64,000 bases of DNA from Actinocorallia herbida (GTDB lineage: Bacteria; Actinomycetota; Actinomycetes; Streptosporangiales; Streptosporangiaceae): contig NZ_RJKE01000001.1 in assembly GCF_003751225.1 (NCBI RefSeq), positions 6,324,001-6,388,000 on the forward strand. Direction: 5' to 3'. Position 1 is the first letter of the stretch, and every line of letters starts with the position of its first letter. The notes below the pieces were generated by a model. That model saw nothing but the letters and a program-made list of their open reading frames with translations. It was not told the DNA's origin and ran no database searches. Shown one piece after another: positions 26,324 through 34,962 of this stretch. The position numbers and the translations under genes are program-made.

Positions 26324-27583
26324 GTGAGCAACGAAGACAGGTTCTCCAGGGAGGAGCGGCCCACCGGCCGCGGGACGGTGTCGCAGCGGCTCACCGGGCC
26401 GGTCGAGGACTGGACGACGGACTTCTCGCACCTCGACGAGGAGTGGGCGGCGGACCCGTACCGCATCCAGGACGACCTGCGCGGGCGCTGCCCGATCGCG
26501 CGGACCGAGCGGTTCGGCGGGGCGTGGCTGCCGACGCGTTACGAGGACGTCGCGGAGATCGCCTACGACACCGAGAAGTTCAGCTCTCGGGCGATCGTCG
26601 TAGGCAACTACCGGCCTTCACGGGGGCTCGCCCCGGTCGGCTCGATCCCGCCGATCTCGTCGGACCCGCCGTTCCACCAGGGCGCGCGCAAGCTGCTGCT
26701 CCCGGCGTTCACCAAGTCGGCGGTGGCCCGCCGCGAGGAGGCGACGCGCGCGTTCTGCCACGCGCTCATCGACGACCTGGCCGGGCGCGAGGTCGTGGAC
26801 GCAGCCCAGGAGTACGCCCAGCACATCCCCATGCGGGTGATCTCCGACATGCTGGGGTTCCCACCCGAAGACGGGCCGAAGTTCCGCGGGTTCGTCGAGG
26901 ACGTCCTGGAGGGGATCGACCTGCCGCTGGAGGAGCGCGGCGCGAAGATCTCCGTGCTGTTCGACTACCTGTACGCGCAGATCCACGACCACGTCGCGAA
27001 CCCGCGCGACGACCTGACGAGCTACCTCATCGACGTCGAACTCGGCGGCCGCCCGCTCAGCCCCCAGCACGTCGCCGGGACGATCGGGCTGCTGCTCATC
27101 GCCGGGATCGACACGACGTGGAGCGCGATAGGCGCGTCCCTGTGGCATCTGGCGAAGACCCCCGCCGACAGGGCGCGCCTCGTGGCCGAGCCCTCGCTCC
27201 TCCCGACCGCGATGGAAGAGTTCCTGCGCGCTTACGCCCCCGTCACGATGGCCCGGCTCGTCAAGGAGGACATGACCTGGCACGGGGCCGAGATGAAGGC
27301 CGAGGACTGGATCCTGCTGTCCTTCCCCGCCGCGAACCGGGACCCGGCCCAGTTCGCGCAGGCCGCCGAGGTCGTCATCGACCGGGAGGTCAACCGGCAC
27401 GCGGCGTTCGGGCTCGGCATCCACCGCTGCGTCGGCTCCCATCTCGCGCGGATGGAGCTGCGGGTGGCGCTGGAGGTGTGGCTGGAGCGGATCCCGTCGT
27501 TCTCGCTCGCCGATCCCGCCGCCGTCAGGTGGGCGACGGGGCAGGTGCGGGGGCCGCGGGCGCTGCCCGTCCGGATCGGCTGA
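26324..27583 (+). CDS. Cytochrome P450
   Basis: 419 aa, soluble bacterial class. Key sites: I-helix AGIDTTWS (260-267) with the acid/Thr pair, K-helix E299-F-L-R302, and the heme loop FGLGIHRCVG with Cys369 as thiolate ligand. It would monooxygenate a small substrate with electrons from the adjacent ferredoxin; no ferredoxin reductase gene is in the window. The GTG start directly follows the ferredoxin stop. The substrate is unknown, as no biosynthetic cluster is seen. A strong hairpin terminator follows. Confidence 0.95.
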   Translation: MSNEDRFSREERPTGRGTVSQRLTGPVEDWTTDFSHLDEEWAADPYRIQDDLRGRCPIARTERFGGAWLPTRYEDVAEIAYDTEKFSSRAIVVGNYRPSRGLAPVGSIPPISSDPPFHQGARKLLLPAFTKSAVARREEATRAFCHALIDDLAGREVVDAAQEYAQHIPMRVISDMLGFPPEDGPKFRGFVEDVLEGIDLPLEERGAKISVLFDYLYAQIHDHVANPRDDLTSYLIDVELGGRPLSPQHVAGTIGLLLIAGIDTTWSAIGASLWHLAKTPADRARLVAEPSLLPTAMEEFLRAYAPVTMARLVKEDMTWHGAEMKAEDWILLSFPAANRDPAQFAQAAEVVIDREVNRHAAFGLGIHRCVGSHLARMELRVALEVWLERIPSFSLADPAAVRWATGQVRGPRALPVRIG

Positions 27584-27591
27584 CGACGCCA

Positions 27592-27622
27592 CCGGGCCCG
27601 GTCTTGTCAGGACCGGGCCCGG
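27592..27622 (+). terminator. Hairpin CCGGGCCCGGTC / GACCGGGCCCGG, end of the P450 operon
   Basis: A perfect 12-bp stem with a 7-nt loop starts 9 bp after the P450 stop. The T-run after it is weak. Confidence 0.7.
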
Positions 27623-27660
27623 GATGATCCCATGGGGAAGAATATTCTCTCGATGCGAGA

Positions 27661-28077
27661 ATGGGGTTCTTGCCTGTGGGTGCGCACACCGTACGGTCCA
27701 AGTGGACGGAGCGGCCGGACTACCGCGTCGACGTCCTGGCCAGGACGAACGTCATCACCGCGACCGTCGGCGGGGTCCCGTTGGCGCGCAGCGCGGCCTG
27801 CCTGATCGTGGACGAGCAGGACCACGGGCTCGCGGTCTATTTCCCGCCGGACTCGATCGACTTCTCCCATCTCGAGGAGATCGGCCTCCGGAGCGTCTGC
27901 CCCTTCAAAGGCGAGGCGGTGTACTGGCGGGCCGTCGAGGGCGACGAGGAGTGGGTGGCGTGGAGCTATCCCGACCCCTTCCCGGAGGTCGCCCGGATCG
28001 CCGGATACCTGGCGTTCGACCAGGACAAGGTGACCGTCTCGATCGGCAAGGGCACCTACACGGGGACGCACCGATGA
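27661..28077 (+). CDS. DUF427 domain protein
   Basis: 138 aa. The DUF427 signature is visible: FPPDSIDFSHLEEI, then SVCPFKGEAVYWRAV, EEWVAWSYPDPFPEVARIAGYLAFD. Family members are small beta-rich proteins of unknown chemistry. The ATG lacks a strong ribosome site, and a GTG a few codons later is an alternative start. The stop overlaps the thioesterase start (ATGA), so the pair is coupled and may act on the same acyl compounds. Confidence 0.85.
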   Translation: MGFLPVGAHTVRSKWTERPDYRVDVLARTNVITATVGGVPLARSAACLIVDEQDHGLAVYFPPDSIDFSHLEEIGLRSVCPFKGEAVYWRAVEGDEEWVAWSYPDPFPEVARIAGYLAFDQDKVTVSIGKGTYTGTHR

Positions 28078-28931
28078 CGCTCGCAGAACTCCTCTCAGCC
28101 TTCGACGTCTCTCCCGTGGACTCGGAGAACCGCGTCTTCGAGGCCGCCCCATCGGATGGAGGCGGGCGCCAGATCGTCGACGGAAGCCAAGTCCTCGCCA
28201 CGGCGGTCGTGGCCGCCGCCAAGGCGTTCCCCGGCCTCACCGTCCGGACCGCGCACGCGATGTTCGCCTCCGCCGCGCACCCGGACAGGCCGTTCACCTT
28301 GACCGTCACCCCCGTCCGCGCAGGCGGGTCGTTCGTCTTCGCGACCGTCACCGCGACGCAGGACGGGGCGGCCAAGACCACGGTCACCCTCCTGCTGGAC
28401 CGCCCGCGGCCCGACGTCGTCAGGCACGACGGGTGGACGGGCCCTCCCCCGGAAGGCCCCGACTCCGCCTTCCCCTCCCCCATGCCCCTGCCGGGCCGGG
28501 AGCTGCGCCTGGAGGGCGTCCGCGACCGCGGCGACCCCGACGAGGTCGGTCCTCCCCACCTCGACGCCTGGCTGCACTACGACCCGGTGCCCGAACGGGA
28601 CGACCTGCGCCGCGCCCTCCTCGCCCACTTCACCGGCCACCTGTCCATCGCGACGACCCTGCGCGCCCACCCCGGCGTCGGCCTCTCGCAGGCCCACCGC
28701 ACCCTCTCGACGGCGCCCCTGACCATCTCCGTCCACTTCCACGAGCCCATCTCGTGGGACGGCTGGATCCGCTACCACCACGAGAGCGCTTACGTCGGCG
28801 CAGGCATGTCCCATGTACGCGGCCAGATCCTCACCCGGGACGGCCGCCTCCTCGCCTCGTTCACGCAGGACGCCATGATCCGCGCCCTCGACGCCCGCGC
28901 CGCCGCGGTACCCACCGCGGCCCGCTTCTGA
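28074..28931 (+). CDS. Acyl-CoA thioesterase, TesB-like double hotdog
   Basis: 285 aa, the size of a TesB-type (thioesterase II) double-hotdog protein. The first hotdog contains RQIVDGSQVLATAVVAAAKAF. The second ends with WIRYHHESAYVGAGMSHVRG and RDGRLLASFTQDAMIR, the typical C-terminal motif. It hydrolyses acyl-CoA to free acid and CoA. It is coupled to the DUF427 gene by a 4-bp overlap. Confidence 0.88.
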   Translation: MTLAELLSAFDVSPVDSENRVFEAAPSDGGGRQIVDGSQVLATAVVAAAKAFPGLTVRTAHAMFASAAHPDRPFTLTVTPVRAGGSFVFATVTATQDGAAKTTVTLLLDRPRPDVVRHDGWTGPPPEGPDSAFPSPMPLPGRELRLEGVRDRGDPDEVGPPHLDAWLHYDPVPERDDLRRALLAHFTGHLSIATTLRAHPGVGLSQAHRTLSTAPLTISVHFHEPISWDGWIRYHHESAYVGAGMSHVRGQILTRDGRLLASFTQDAMIRALDARAAAVPTAARF

Positions 28932-28969
28932 CCCGTCCCGGCACCGCGGAACGGCCGCGCCGCACCGGG

Positions 28970-29476
28970 TCAGGTCGTGATCCAGTAGCGGCGTGCGGGG
29001 CCGTACAGGGTCTGCTCCACGCCTTCGAGGACGCCGCCGTTGTGCTCGATCGTCCTGGCCGAGGGAAGGTTGCCGTCTTCGCAGACGAGCAGCACCCGGT
29101 CCAGGCCGAGCGTCCGCGCCTCGCCGAGCATCCGGCCCAGCGCCCAGGTGGCCAGGCCGCGCCGCCGGGACGACGGCCGGATGCCGTACCCGATGTGGCC
29201 GAACCGCAGGACGTGGTCGTCGCGCCCGTGCCGCAGCGCGATCCCGCCGTGCACCCGGTCGTCCTCGACGATCCAGCGGTACACGTGCCGCATCCCGCCG
29301 GCCCTCACCGGTTCCTCCCTCAGGCGTGCCAGCCAGGCCGCGAACCCGCCCGGCGAGTCGACCTCATCGGACTCCCCCAGCCCGAACCCGTCCTCGTGCA
29401 GGCCCGGACCCCATTCGCGATGCGCCTCGAGCCACGGGGAATGCAGGCGCGTGGTGGGCGCGACCAGTTCGGGCAT
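28970..29476 (-). CDS. GNAT-family N-acetyltransferase
   Basis: 168 aa. Acetyl-CoA motif A is seen as GYGIRPSSRRRGLATWALGRML, followed by VLLVCEDGNLPSARTIEHNGGVLE (motif B region). It is of the RimJ/YjaB-like small-molecule or protein N-acetyltransferase type; the acceptor is unknown. It is convergent with the thioesterase gene and has its own ATG at 29476. Confidence 0.88.
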   Translation of the reverse strand: MPELVAPTTRLHSPWLEAHREWGPGLHEDGFGLGESDEVDSPGGFAAWLARLREEPVRAGGMRHVYRWIVEDDRVHGGIALRHGRDDHVLRFGHIGYGIRPSSRRRGLATWALGRMLGEARTLGLDRVLLVCEDGNLPSARTIEHNGGVLEGVEQTLYGPARRYWITT

Positions 29477-29564
29477 ACCACGACGATACCCAGGACGACA
29501 CGGCCTGCGGCAGGACCACCGGCCGGCGTGAACGGCCGAGCCGGGTCTGGTGGAAGGACGGGGG

Positions 29565-30518
29565 TCAGTCGCCCAGGCGGGTGGCCAGGGAGTCGCGGAT
29601 GGCGGGGCGGGTGCCGAAGACCAGGAGGAAGGCGGCTTCTCGGGCCAGGCGTTCCGGGTGGGAGCCGCGCAGGACCGAGGTGCTGCCCTGGGCTACGGCG
29701 AGGGCCGCCGCGGCGCGGACGGCGAGGTCGGACACCGCCGCGCGGGCGGCGGGGAGGGCGGGGGGCTCGGCCGTGTCGAGCAGGGTGCGGACGGCGGCGA
29801 CGCGGGCGTCCCAGGGGCTCGGGCCGATCAGGGCGGCACAGCGGGCGGCGACGCCGAGGGCGAGGTAGCCGTTGGTGCGGAGGCCCGCCCGGTCGCGCTC
29901 GGCGAGGCCCTCGGACGGGTCGTCGCCCAGGAGGCGCGCGGCGGGGACCCTCAGGCCGTCGAAGACGAGGCGGACGGTGCCGCTGGCTCGCGCGGCCGTC
30001 AGGTCGAGGGGTTCCGCGCGCAATGCCGGACCGGGCCGGGCGTCCAGGTACAGCCAGCGGATCCGGTCGGCCTCGTCGCGGGCGGCGAGGAGGAACACGT
30101 CGACGACGCCCCACCCGGTGAACCACGGCGAGGACCCCTCCAGGACGAGCCCGTCGCCGTCCCGGCGGGCGCGCAGCGGGGCGTTCGGCCACAGCCCGCC
30201 GAGCGCCACCCCCGCCTTGACGCGTCCCGCGCGCAGGTCGGCGAGCAGCTCGGGATGGGTCCCGTATCCGGCGACCGCCTTCGTCAGCGCGGTGTGCTGG
30301 AGCCACACGAACGCCGTGGCGAGGCAGCCTCCGGCGAGGATCTCGACGACCTCCTGGTGCACCTCCGGCGCCGCGTCCACCGCGAGCCCGTACAGCCCGC
30401 GCTCCGCGAGCGCCGTGAAGTGCTCCTCCGGCACCCGGTCCAGCCGGTCCACCCGCGCCGCGTCGGGGAACAACAGGTCGTCGGCCAGCTCACGGGCGGC
30501 CTCCCGCGGATCGATCAT
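29565..30518 (-). CDS. Acyl-CoA dehydrogenase-like protein, short
   Basis: 317 aa versus about 380 for ordinary acyl-CoA dehydrogenases. The N-terminal helices (FTALAERGLYGLAVD), the middle beta domain (LVLEGSSPWFTGWGVVDVFLLAARDE) and part of the C-terminal helical bundle are present. The usual final QxxGGxG segment is not seen, so FAD binding or catalysis may be changed. It is divergent from the C26 hydrolase at 30768, and an inverted repeat (30607-30643) lies between them. Confidence 0.75.
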   Translation of the reverse strand: MIDPREAARELADDLLFPDAARVDRLDRVPEEHFTALAERGLYGLAVDAAPEVHQEVVEILAGGCLATAFVWLQHTALTKAVAGYGTHPELLADLRAGRVKAGVALGGLWPNAPLRARRDGDGLVLEGSSPWFTGWGVVDVFLLAARDEADRIRWLYLDARPGPALRAEPLDLTAARASGTVRLVFDGLRVPAARLLGDDPSEGLAERDRAGLRTNGYLALGVAARCAALIGPSPWDARVAAVRTLLDTAEPPALPAARAAVSDLAVRAAAALAVAQGSTSVLRGSHPERLAREAAFLLVFGTRPAIRDSLATRLGD

Positions 30519-30606
30519 GCTCTGAGCCTGCCCTCCCCGCCCTCCCCCGGGCAACCCGACCCGGCGCACACCAAAGCACGGCGTGTGCCGGCGCGCTCTT
30601 TTTCAC

Positions 30607-30643
30607 ACACTCGTGTTGCGTGCATCTTTTCCAGTACGAGTGT
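30607..30643. promoter_or_regulatory. Inverted repeat ACACTCGT-N21-ACGAGTGT
   Basis: Perfect 8-bp arms lie in the 249-bp divergent gap, in an AT-richer patch. It is a candidate operator for the acyl-CoA dehydrogenase-like gene and/or the C26 hydrolase gene. No regulator gene is adjacent. Confidence 0.45.
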
Positions 30644-30767
30644 ATGAACAAAGCGGCCGCCAGGCGCCGGGCAGTCGACGACGAGGCGGGGACCGGCGTG
30701 CCATGGGGTGGGACGCCCGGGGGCTTCGGGACCCGCGCGCGGAAGGGTCCGCGTAGGTTCGGCCGTC

Positions 30768-31466
30768 ATGGCGGAACGTCCTCTCATTGCGATTCCCGCG
30801 CGGTTCTCCGCGGGGGCCACGGCGCTGCGGTACGCGGGGGTGGTGGCGGCTCGTGCGGTCGTCGAGGCGGTGTGGCGCGGAGGCGGGGAGCCCTACGTCA
30901 TGTATCCGGGGGCGCCGCGGGAGGCCGCCGCGCTGCTTCGGAGGTGTGACGGGCTGCTGCTGCCCGGCGGAGGTGATGTGGCGCCGCACCGGTACGGGGC
31001 CGCCGAGGCGCACTCTCGGGTGTACGACGTGGACGACGCCCAGGACGCGTTCGATCTCGCCGCGGCCGGGCACGCCCTCTCCGCCGGCCTCCCGACGCTG
31101 GCGATCTGCCGGGGGCTCCAGGTCGTCAACGTGGCCGCGGGCGGGACCCTCCGCCAGCATCTGGAACCCGACCACATGGCGTTCGCGCACCGGATCGCCG
31201 CGGCGCCCGGCTCGCTGCTGGCCAAGGAGACGGCGGACGAGGCCCTGTCGGTGTCCTGCTTCCACCACCAGGCGGTCGAGGACCTCGGGACGGGGCTCTC
31301 GGTGACCGCGCGCGCGGACGACGGGACCGTCGAGGCCGTCGAGTTCAGCGACGCGTCGGCGTGGTTCCTCGCCGTCCAGTGGCACCCCGAGGACACCGCG
31401 GAGACCGACGCCGCGCAGCAGGGCCTGTTCGCCGCGCTCGTCCGCGCCGCCCGCGGCGAGTCCTGA
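30768..31466 (+). CDS. Class I glutamine amidotransferase-like (peptidase C26) hydrolase
   Basis: 232 aa. Triad elements: Cys114 in LAICRGLQVVN, and His/Glu in AVQWHPED near the C-terminus. LLLPGGGDVAPHRYG is the oxyanion-side motif. It resembles gamma-glutamyl-GABA hydrolases (PuuD-like), which release glutamate from gamma-glutamyl amines. A paralogue with the same Cys position is at 46585-47289. No other puu genes are near, so the substrate is uncertain. Confidence 0.85.
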   Translation: MAERPLIAIPARFSAGATALRYAGVVAARAVVEAVWRGGGEPYVMYPGAPREAAALLRRCDGLLLPGGGDVAPHRYGAAEAHSRVYDVDDAQDAFDLAAAGHALSAGLPTLAICRGLQVVNVAAGGTLRQHLEPDHMAFAHRIAAAPGSLLAKETADEALSVSCFHHQAVEDLGTGLSVTARADDGTVEAVEFSDASAWFLAVQWHPEDTAETDAAQQGLFAALVRAARGES

Positions 31467-31468
31467 GG

Positions 31469-33535
31469 TCAGGGCGCGGCGACCGACAGGCAGCGGGCGA
31501 AGACCGAGGTCTCCAGGCGGTCGGTGAGGGCGGCCTCCAGGGCCTCGGCGGGATCGAGGCCGAGGACGGTGAGACGGCGGACGATCTTGGCGTAGGGCTC
31601 GGCGTAGAGGGTCTCCCAGAGGCCGGACGCGGTGAGGCGGGCGGCCTCGGCTGCGGTCTCGGGGTCGGGGTCCTGGCGGAGGCCGAAGAGGACGGCCAGG
31701 GCCGCGAGGAACGGGCGGAGGGCCGGGTCCGGTGCGGGGTCGGCGGCCGTGAGGGACGCGCTCAGGACCTGGCGGCGGGTGCGGACCGCGCCGAGGAGGA
31801 AGTCGCCGTCGGTGAAGGAGGCGGCGTCCGCGACGAACAGGACGTCCCAGGTGCCGGGCGGCACGTGGTCCGGGTCCGCGCAGGTGACCCTGGCGGCCTC
31901 GCCGGGGCGGTCGCTGAGAAGTGCGCGGCGGGCCTCCGCGGTGGCGCGCCAGGCGTCCTCGGGCGTGTCGCCGAGCACCGCGGCGGCGGCCTCGCTGCTC
32001 GCCTGGACCGCCTCGCGGGCGGTCTCCTCCGCGCGGCGCAGCCGGCTGGCGTCGGCGGTGATGGTCTTCTCCAGGTCGGCGAGGGCCGCCTCGGCGTCGA
32101 CGAGGGTCTGCGTGGTGACGGCGACGGCCTGGGCGGTCTCGCCCGCGTTCTTCTCCGCGGCGGCGAGCGCGGCGCGCGCGGCGGCCAGGCGCTCCTCGGC
32201 GGCGATGCCGTGGCGGCGGGCCTCGTCGGCGGGCTCGGCGGCGGCGCGGGCGCGTCCGGCGGTCTCCGCGGCCGTCGCGGCGAGGGCCTCGTGCTCGGCG
32301 CGGGCGGGGAGGAGTCCCTCCTCCAGCCGCGGGATCTCCTCGGAGGCACGGCGGCGGGCCTCACGGGCCGCGCCGATCTCGCGGTCGCCGCCCTCCAGGA
32401 ACGCCGCGATGCCCGCGCGCTCGCCCTCGGCGCGCTGCCGCGCGGCGTGCAGTTCGACGGCGCGGGCCTGGGCCTGCTCGTTCTCCAGCCGGTGCGAGGA
32501 GACCGCGGCGCGCTTGTCGGCCAGCTCCGAGCCGGCCGGGGCGAGGTGCAGGCGCTGGCCGAGGCTCTGCCGCTTGCGCACCGCGGCGAGCGCCGACTCC
32601 GCGCCCGCCAGCCGGTAGTAGGTGGCGTGCGCGAGCGCCTCGGCCTCGGTCGCGGCGGCCGAGGTGCGCTCGGCCTCCGCGGTCGCCGCGGGGAGCTGCT
32701 CGCGCGCCTGGTCGAGGCGGCGGCCGAGGTCGACCTCGGCCTGCTCCGCGCCGGCGACCTGGGCTCTGGCGGCGGCGAGGCGCTGTTCCAGGGAGACCGC
32801 GCGCTGCTGGGCCGCCTGCGCGGCCTGGGCGGCCCGCGCCGCGGTGTCGGCCGCCTCGTCGGCGACGGCCTTGGCCGCGGTGAAGGACTCCAGCCGGGCG
32901 GCGGATTCGGCCGCCGCCTCGCCCTCTTCCGCGACGGCCCCGTCCAGGGCCCGGGTGGCGTGGTCGGCCGCGGCCCTGGCCTGGGCCTTCTCCCCGAGCG
33001 CGGCGTCGATGGCCGCGGTGAGCCCGATCCGTCCCTCGGCGGCGGCCCGCTCGTCGGTCTCGCGGTCGGCCCGCGCCCTGCCGAGCGCGTCGGCGTCGGC
33101 GTGCAGCCGGTCCAGCACCGCGAAGCCCTCCCCCAGCGCCTCGAGTTCCCGCGCCCACGCGACGCCGACGGGCCGTCCGTCCGGCCCGACCGCGAGGAGA
33201 TCTTCCGGCAGCGCCTCGGGGGCGCCGAAGAACAGGACCCGCTCGCCCAGCCGCACGGCTTCGGCGACGAGTTCGCCGAGACGCTCCGGCCGGGTGCTCA
33301 CCGCGACGTCGGCGACGCTGCGCGCGGCCGGGTCGAGCAGCGCGCCGGCGAGGGCCGCGCGGTCGCCCGGCAGGTCGGCCTCGCGCAGCACGCGCAGCAC
33401 CGCGAGCCGGGCGGCCCAGTCGACGGACGGGGCCGCGCCGGGCTCCAGGCCGCGGGCCTGCAAGAGTTGGTAGAGCGCCACGAGGGCGGCGTATCCGGAT
33501 GAGATCCGGTCCTGGATTCCTGCCTCGGCGCGCAT
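31469..33535 (-). CDS. Coiled-coil protein resembling a superfamily 1 helicase that lacks its P-loop
   Basis: 688 aa. Residues about 79-110 (VSTRPERLGELVAEAVRLGE, then RVLFFGAPEALPEDLL) follow the spacing of SF1 motifs I-Ia, but GxPGTGKT is replaced by STRPER. Residues about 140-520 are an Ala/Glu/Arg-rich coiled coil. Residues 563 onward (WDVLFVADAASFTDGDFLL, then RTRRQVLSASLTAADP) look like motif II-III with DEA changed to ADA. The chain ends at DRLETSVFARCL, where Dna2-like helicases have SLFERL, so motifs IV-VI are absent. ATP hydrolysis is unlikely. It may be a structural or binding protein. Function unknown. Confidence 0.6.
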   Translation of the reverse strand: MRAEAGIQDRISSGYAALVALYQLLQARGLEPGAAPSVDWAARLAVLRVLREADLPGDRAALAGALLDPAARSVADVAVSTRPERLGELVAEAVRLGERVLFFGAPEALPEDLLAVGPDGRPVGVAWARELEALGEGFAVLDRLHADADALGRARADRETDERAAAEGRIGLTAAIDAALGEKAQARAAADHATRALDGAVAEEGEAAAESAARLESFTAAKAVADEAADTAARAAQAAQAAQQRAVSLEQRLAAARAQVAGAEQAEVDLGRRLDQAREQLPAATAEAERTSAAATEAEALAHATYYRLAGAESALAAVRKRQSLGQRLHLAPAGSELADKRAAVSSHRLENEQAQARAVELHAARQRAEGERAGIAAFLEGGDREIGAAREARRRASEEIPRLEEGLLPARAEHEALAATAAETAGRARAAAEPADEARRHGIAAEERLAAARAALAAAEKNAGETAQAVAVTTQTLVDAEAALADLEKTITADASRLRRAEETAREAVQASSEAAAAVLGDTPEDAWRATAEARRALLSDRPGEAARVTCADPDHVPPGTWDVLFVADAASFTDGDFLLGAVRTRRQVLSASLTAADPAPDPALRPFLAALAVLFGLRQDPDPETAAEAARLTASGLWETLYAEPYAKIVRRLTVLGLDPAEALEAALTDRLETSVFARCLSVAAP

Positions 33536-33671
33536 GTCTCAAAAATATCCCAGTGCGGAGTGGAGACCGATCGCTTCCCGTAGGCGGACCGCGCCGAAGC
33601 GCATCTTCCGCCGATCTGAGAATTTCCGCGGTCGCCTTCCTGTGGCCTCTCCGAGCGCCTAGGGTGTCGGG

Positions 33672-34922
33672 ATGCCTCTCGCGACGGCTCACCCCTCATC
33701 CGTCCGGCTCGGCTGGCTCGACCTGCTGCGCGGAATCGCGGCACTCATCGTGGCGGTGCACCACGGGGCCGGTTATCTCACCCCGACCGAGGCCACCTGG
33801 GTGAACTCCTGGGTCAACCCCGGCAAGTACGGCGTCCTTCTCTTCTTCCTCATCAGCGGCTACATCATCCCGGCGTCCCTGGAACGGCACGGCGACCTGC
33901 GGGCGTTCTGGATCGGCCGGGCGGCCCGGATCTACCCCCTGCTGCTGGTCTGCCTCGCGGTGACCGCGGTCCCCGCCGCCTTCGGCGCGTGGCGCCTGCA
34001 CGGCGGCATCGACGACGGCGGCGCGGCGGCTGCCGTCGTGGCGCATCTCACGATGTTCCAGGACCTGCTCGCCGTGCCCAGCGCGCTGAACGTGCTGTGG
34101 ACCCTGTCCTACGAACTCGTCTTCTACTTCCTGGTGGCCGCCCTGTTCGTCGCGGGCCTGCACCGGGCGTCGGCGACGACGGCGATCGCCTTCGCGGTCG
34201 GCGCGCTCGCCCTGGGCGGGGTCCTGACCCAGCAGTGGCTGTCCGACGCCGTGGGGATCGCGCCCGTGGTGTTCGGGGCGTTCGGCGTGATGGTCCTCGC
34301 CATCGCCGCCTCGGTGTCGGGCCGGGCCGGGCTCGCCCGCGCCGGTGCGGTCCTGGGCGGCCTGCTCGGCCTCGTCCTCCTGCTGGGCGACAGCCGCGCG
34401 GGCCTCTGGGAGAGCATCTCGATCCTCGCGGTGATGTTCCTCGGCACCGCGCTGTACCGGGCCGAGCACGGGCCGCGCCGGTGGCCCGCCGTCGCCGCGA
34501 CCGTCGCGGTGGTGGGGTGCACCGTCACGGCGGGGCTGCTGCACGGCTATCCGGCCCTGAGCGAGACGCTGGTGCGGGAGTTCGCCGCGAACTGGATCGT
34601 GCCCCTCGCCGCCGCGCTGCTCAGCTTCGCGGGCGGCTGGGCGGTGCGCCGCCGCCGGGTCCCCGCCGCGCTGTCACGGCTCGGCGCGATCAGCTTCTCG
34701 GTCTACCTGGTGCACCCGATCCTGCTGCTGCCGGTGCACGAGCACCTGGTCGTCGGACCGACCCGCCCGCTGTGGCTGCTCGCGTTCACCGCCGCGGTCC
34801 TCGCGGTGAGCTGGACGACCCACCGCTGGGTGGAGCTGCCGTTCCAGCGCTGGGGCAAGCGCCTGACGGCCCGCCCCGCACCGGAGCGGACCGCCCCGGA
34901 ACGCGAACTGGCCGCGCGCTAG
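33672..34922 (+). CDS. Membrane acyltransferase, acyltransferase-3 family (OafA-like)
   Basis: 416 aa with about ten membrane helices. The family start is clear: RLGWLDLLRGIAALIVAVHHGAG (the RxxxLDxLRG-H pattern with the conserved His) and FFLISGYIIPASLER, then FWIGRAARIYPLLLV. Such proteins O-acylate carbohydrates of the envelope or secreted metabolites. Target unknown. It is divergent from the coiled-coil gene and converges on the mce operon. Confidence 0.92.
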   Translation: MPLATAHPSSVRLGWLDLLRGIAALIVAVHHGAGYLTPTEATWVNSWVNPGKYGVLLFFLISGYIIPASLERHGDLRAFWIGRAARIYPLLLVCLAVTAVPAAFGAWRLHGGIDDGGAAAAVVAHLTMFQDLLAVPSALNVLWTLSYELVFYFLVAALFVAGLHRASATTAIAFAVGALALGGVLTQQWLSDAVGIAPVVFGAFGVMVLAIAASVSGRAGLARAGAVLGGLLGLVLLLGDSRAGLWESISILAVMFLGTALYRAEHGPRRWPAVAATVAVVGCTVTAGLLHGYPALSETLVREFAANWIVPLAAALLSFAGGWAVRRRRVPAALSRLGAISFSVYLVHPILLLPVHEHLVVGPTRPLWLLAFTAAVLAVSWTTHRWVELPFQRWGKRLTARPAPERTAPERELAAR

Positions 34923-34962
34923 ACGTCGACGTCGAGCGCGCGGCCGGGGAAGAGCCGGACGG

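Noticed and set aside
27648-27660. TCTCG-ATG-CGAGA inverted repeat before the DUF427 gene
   Set aside because: The arms are only 5 bp and could occur by chance; not listed as an operator.
31361-33502. 713-codon open frame on the plus strand
   Set aside because: Antisense of the coiled-coil protein; its Gly/Arg repeats simply mirror the Ala/Glu-rich coil codons.
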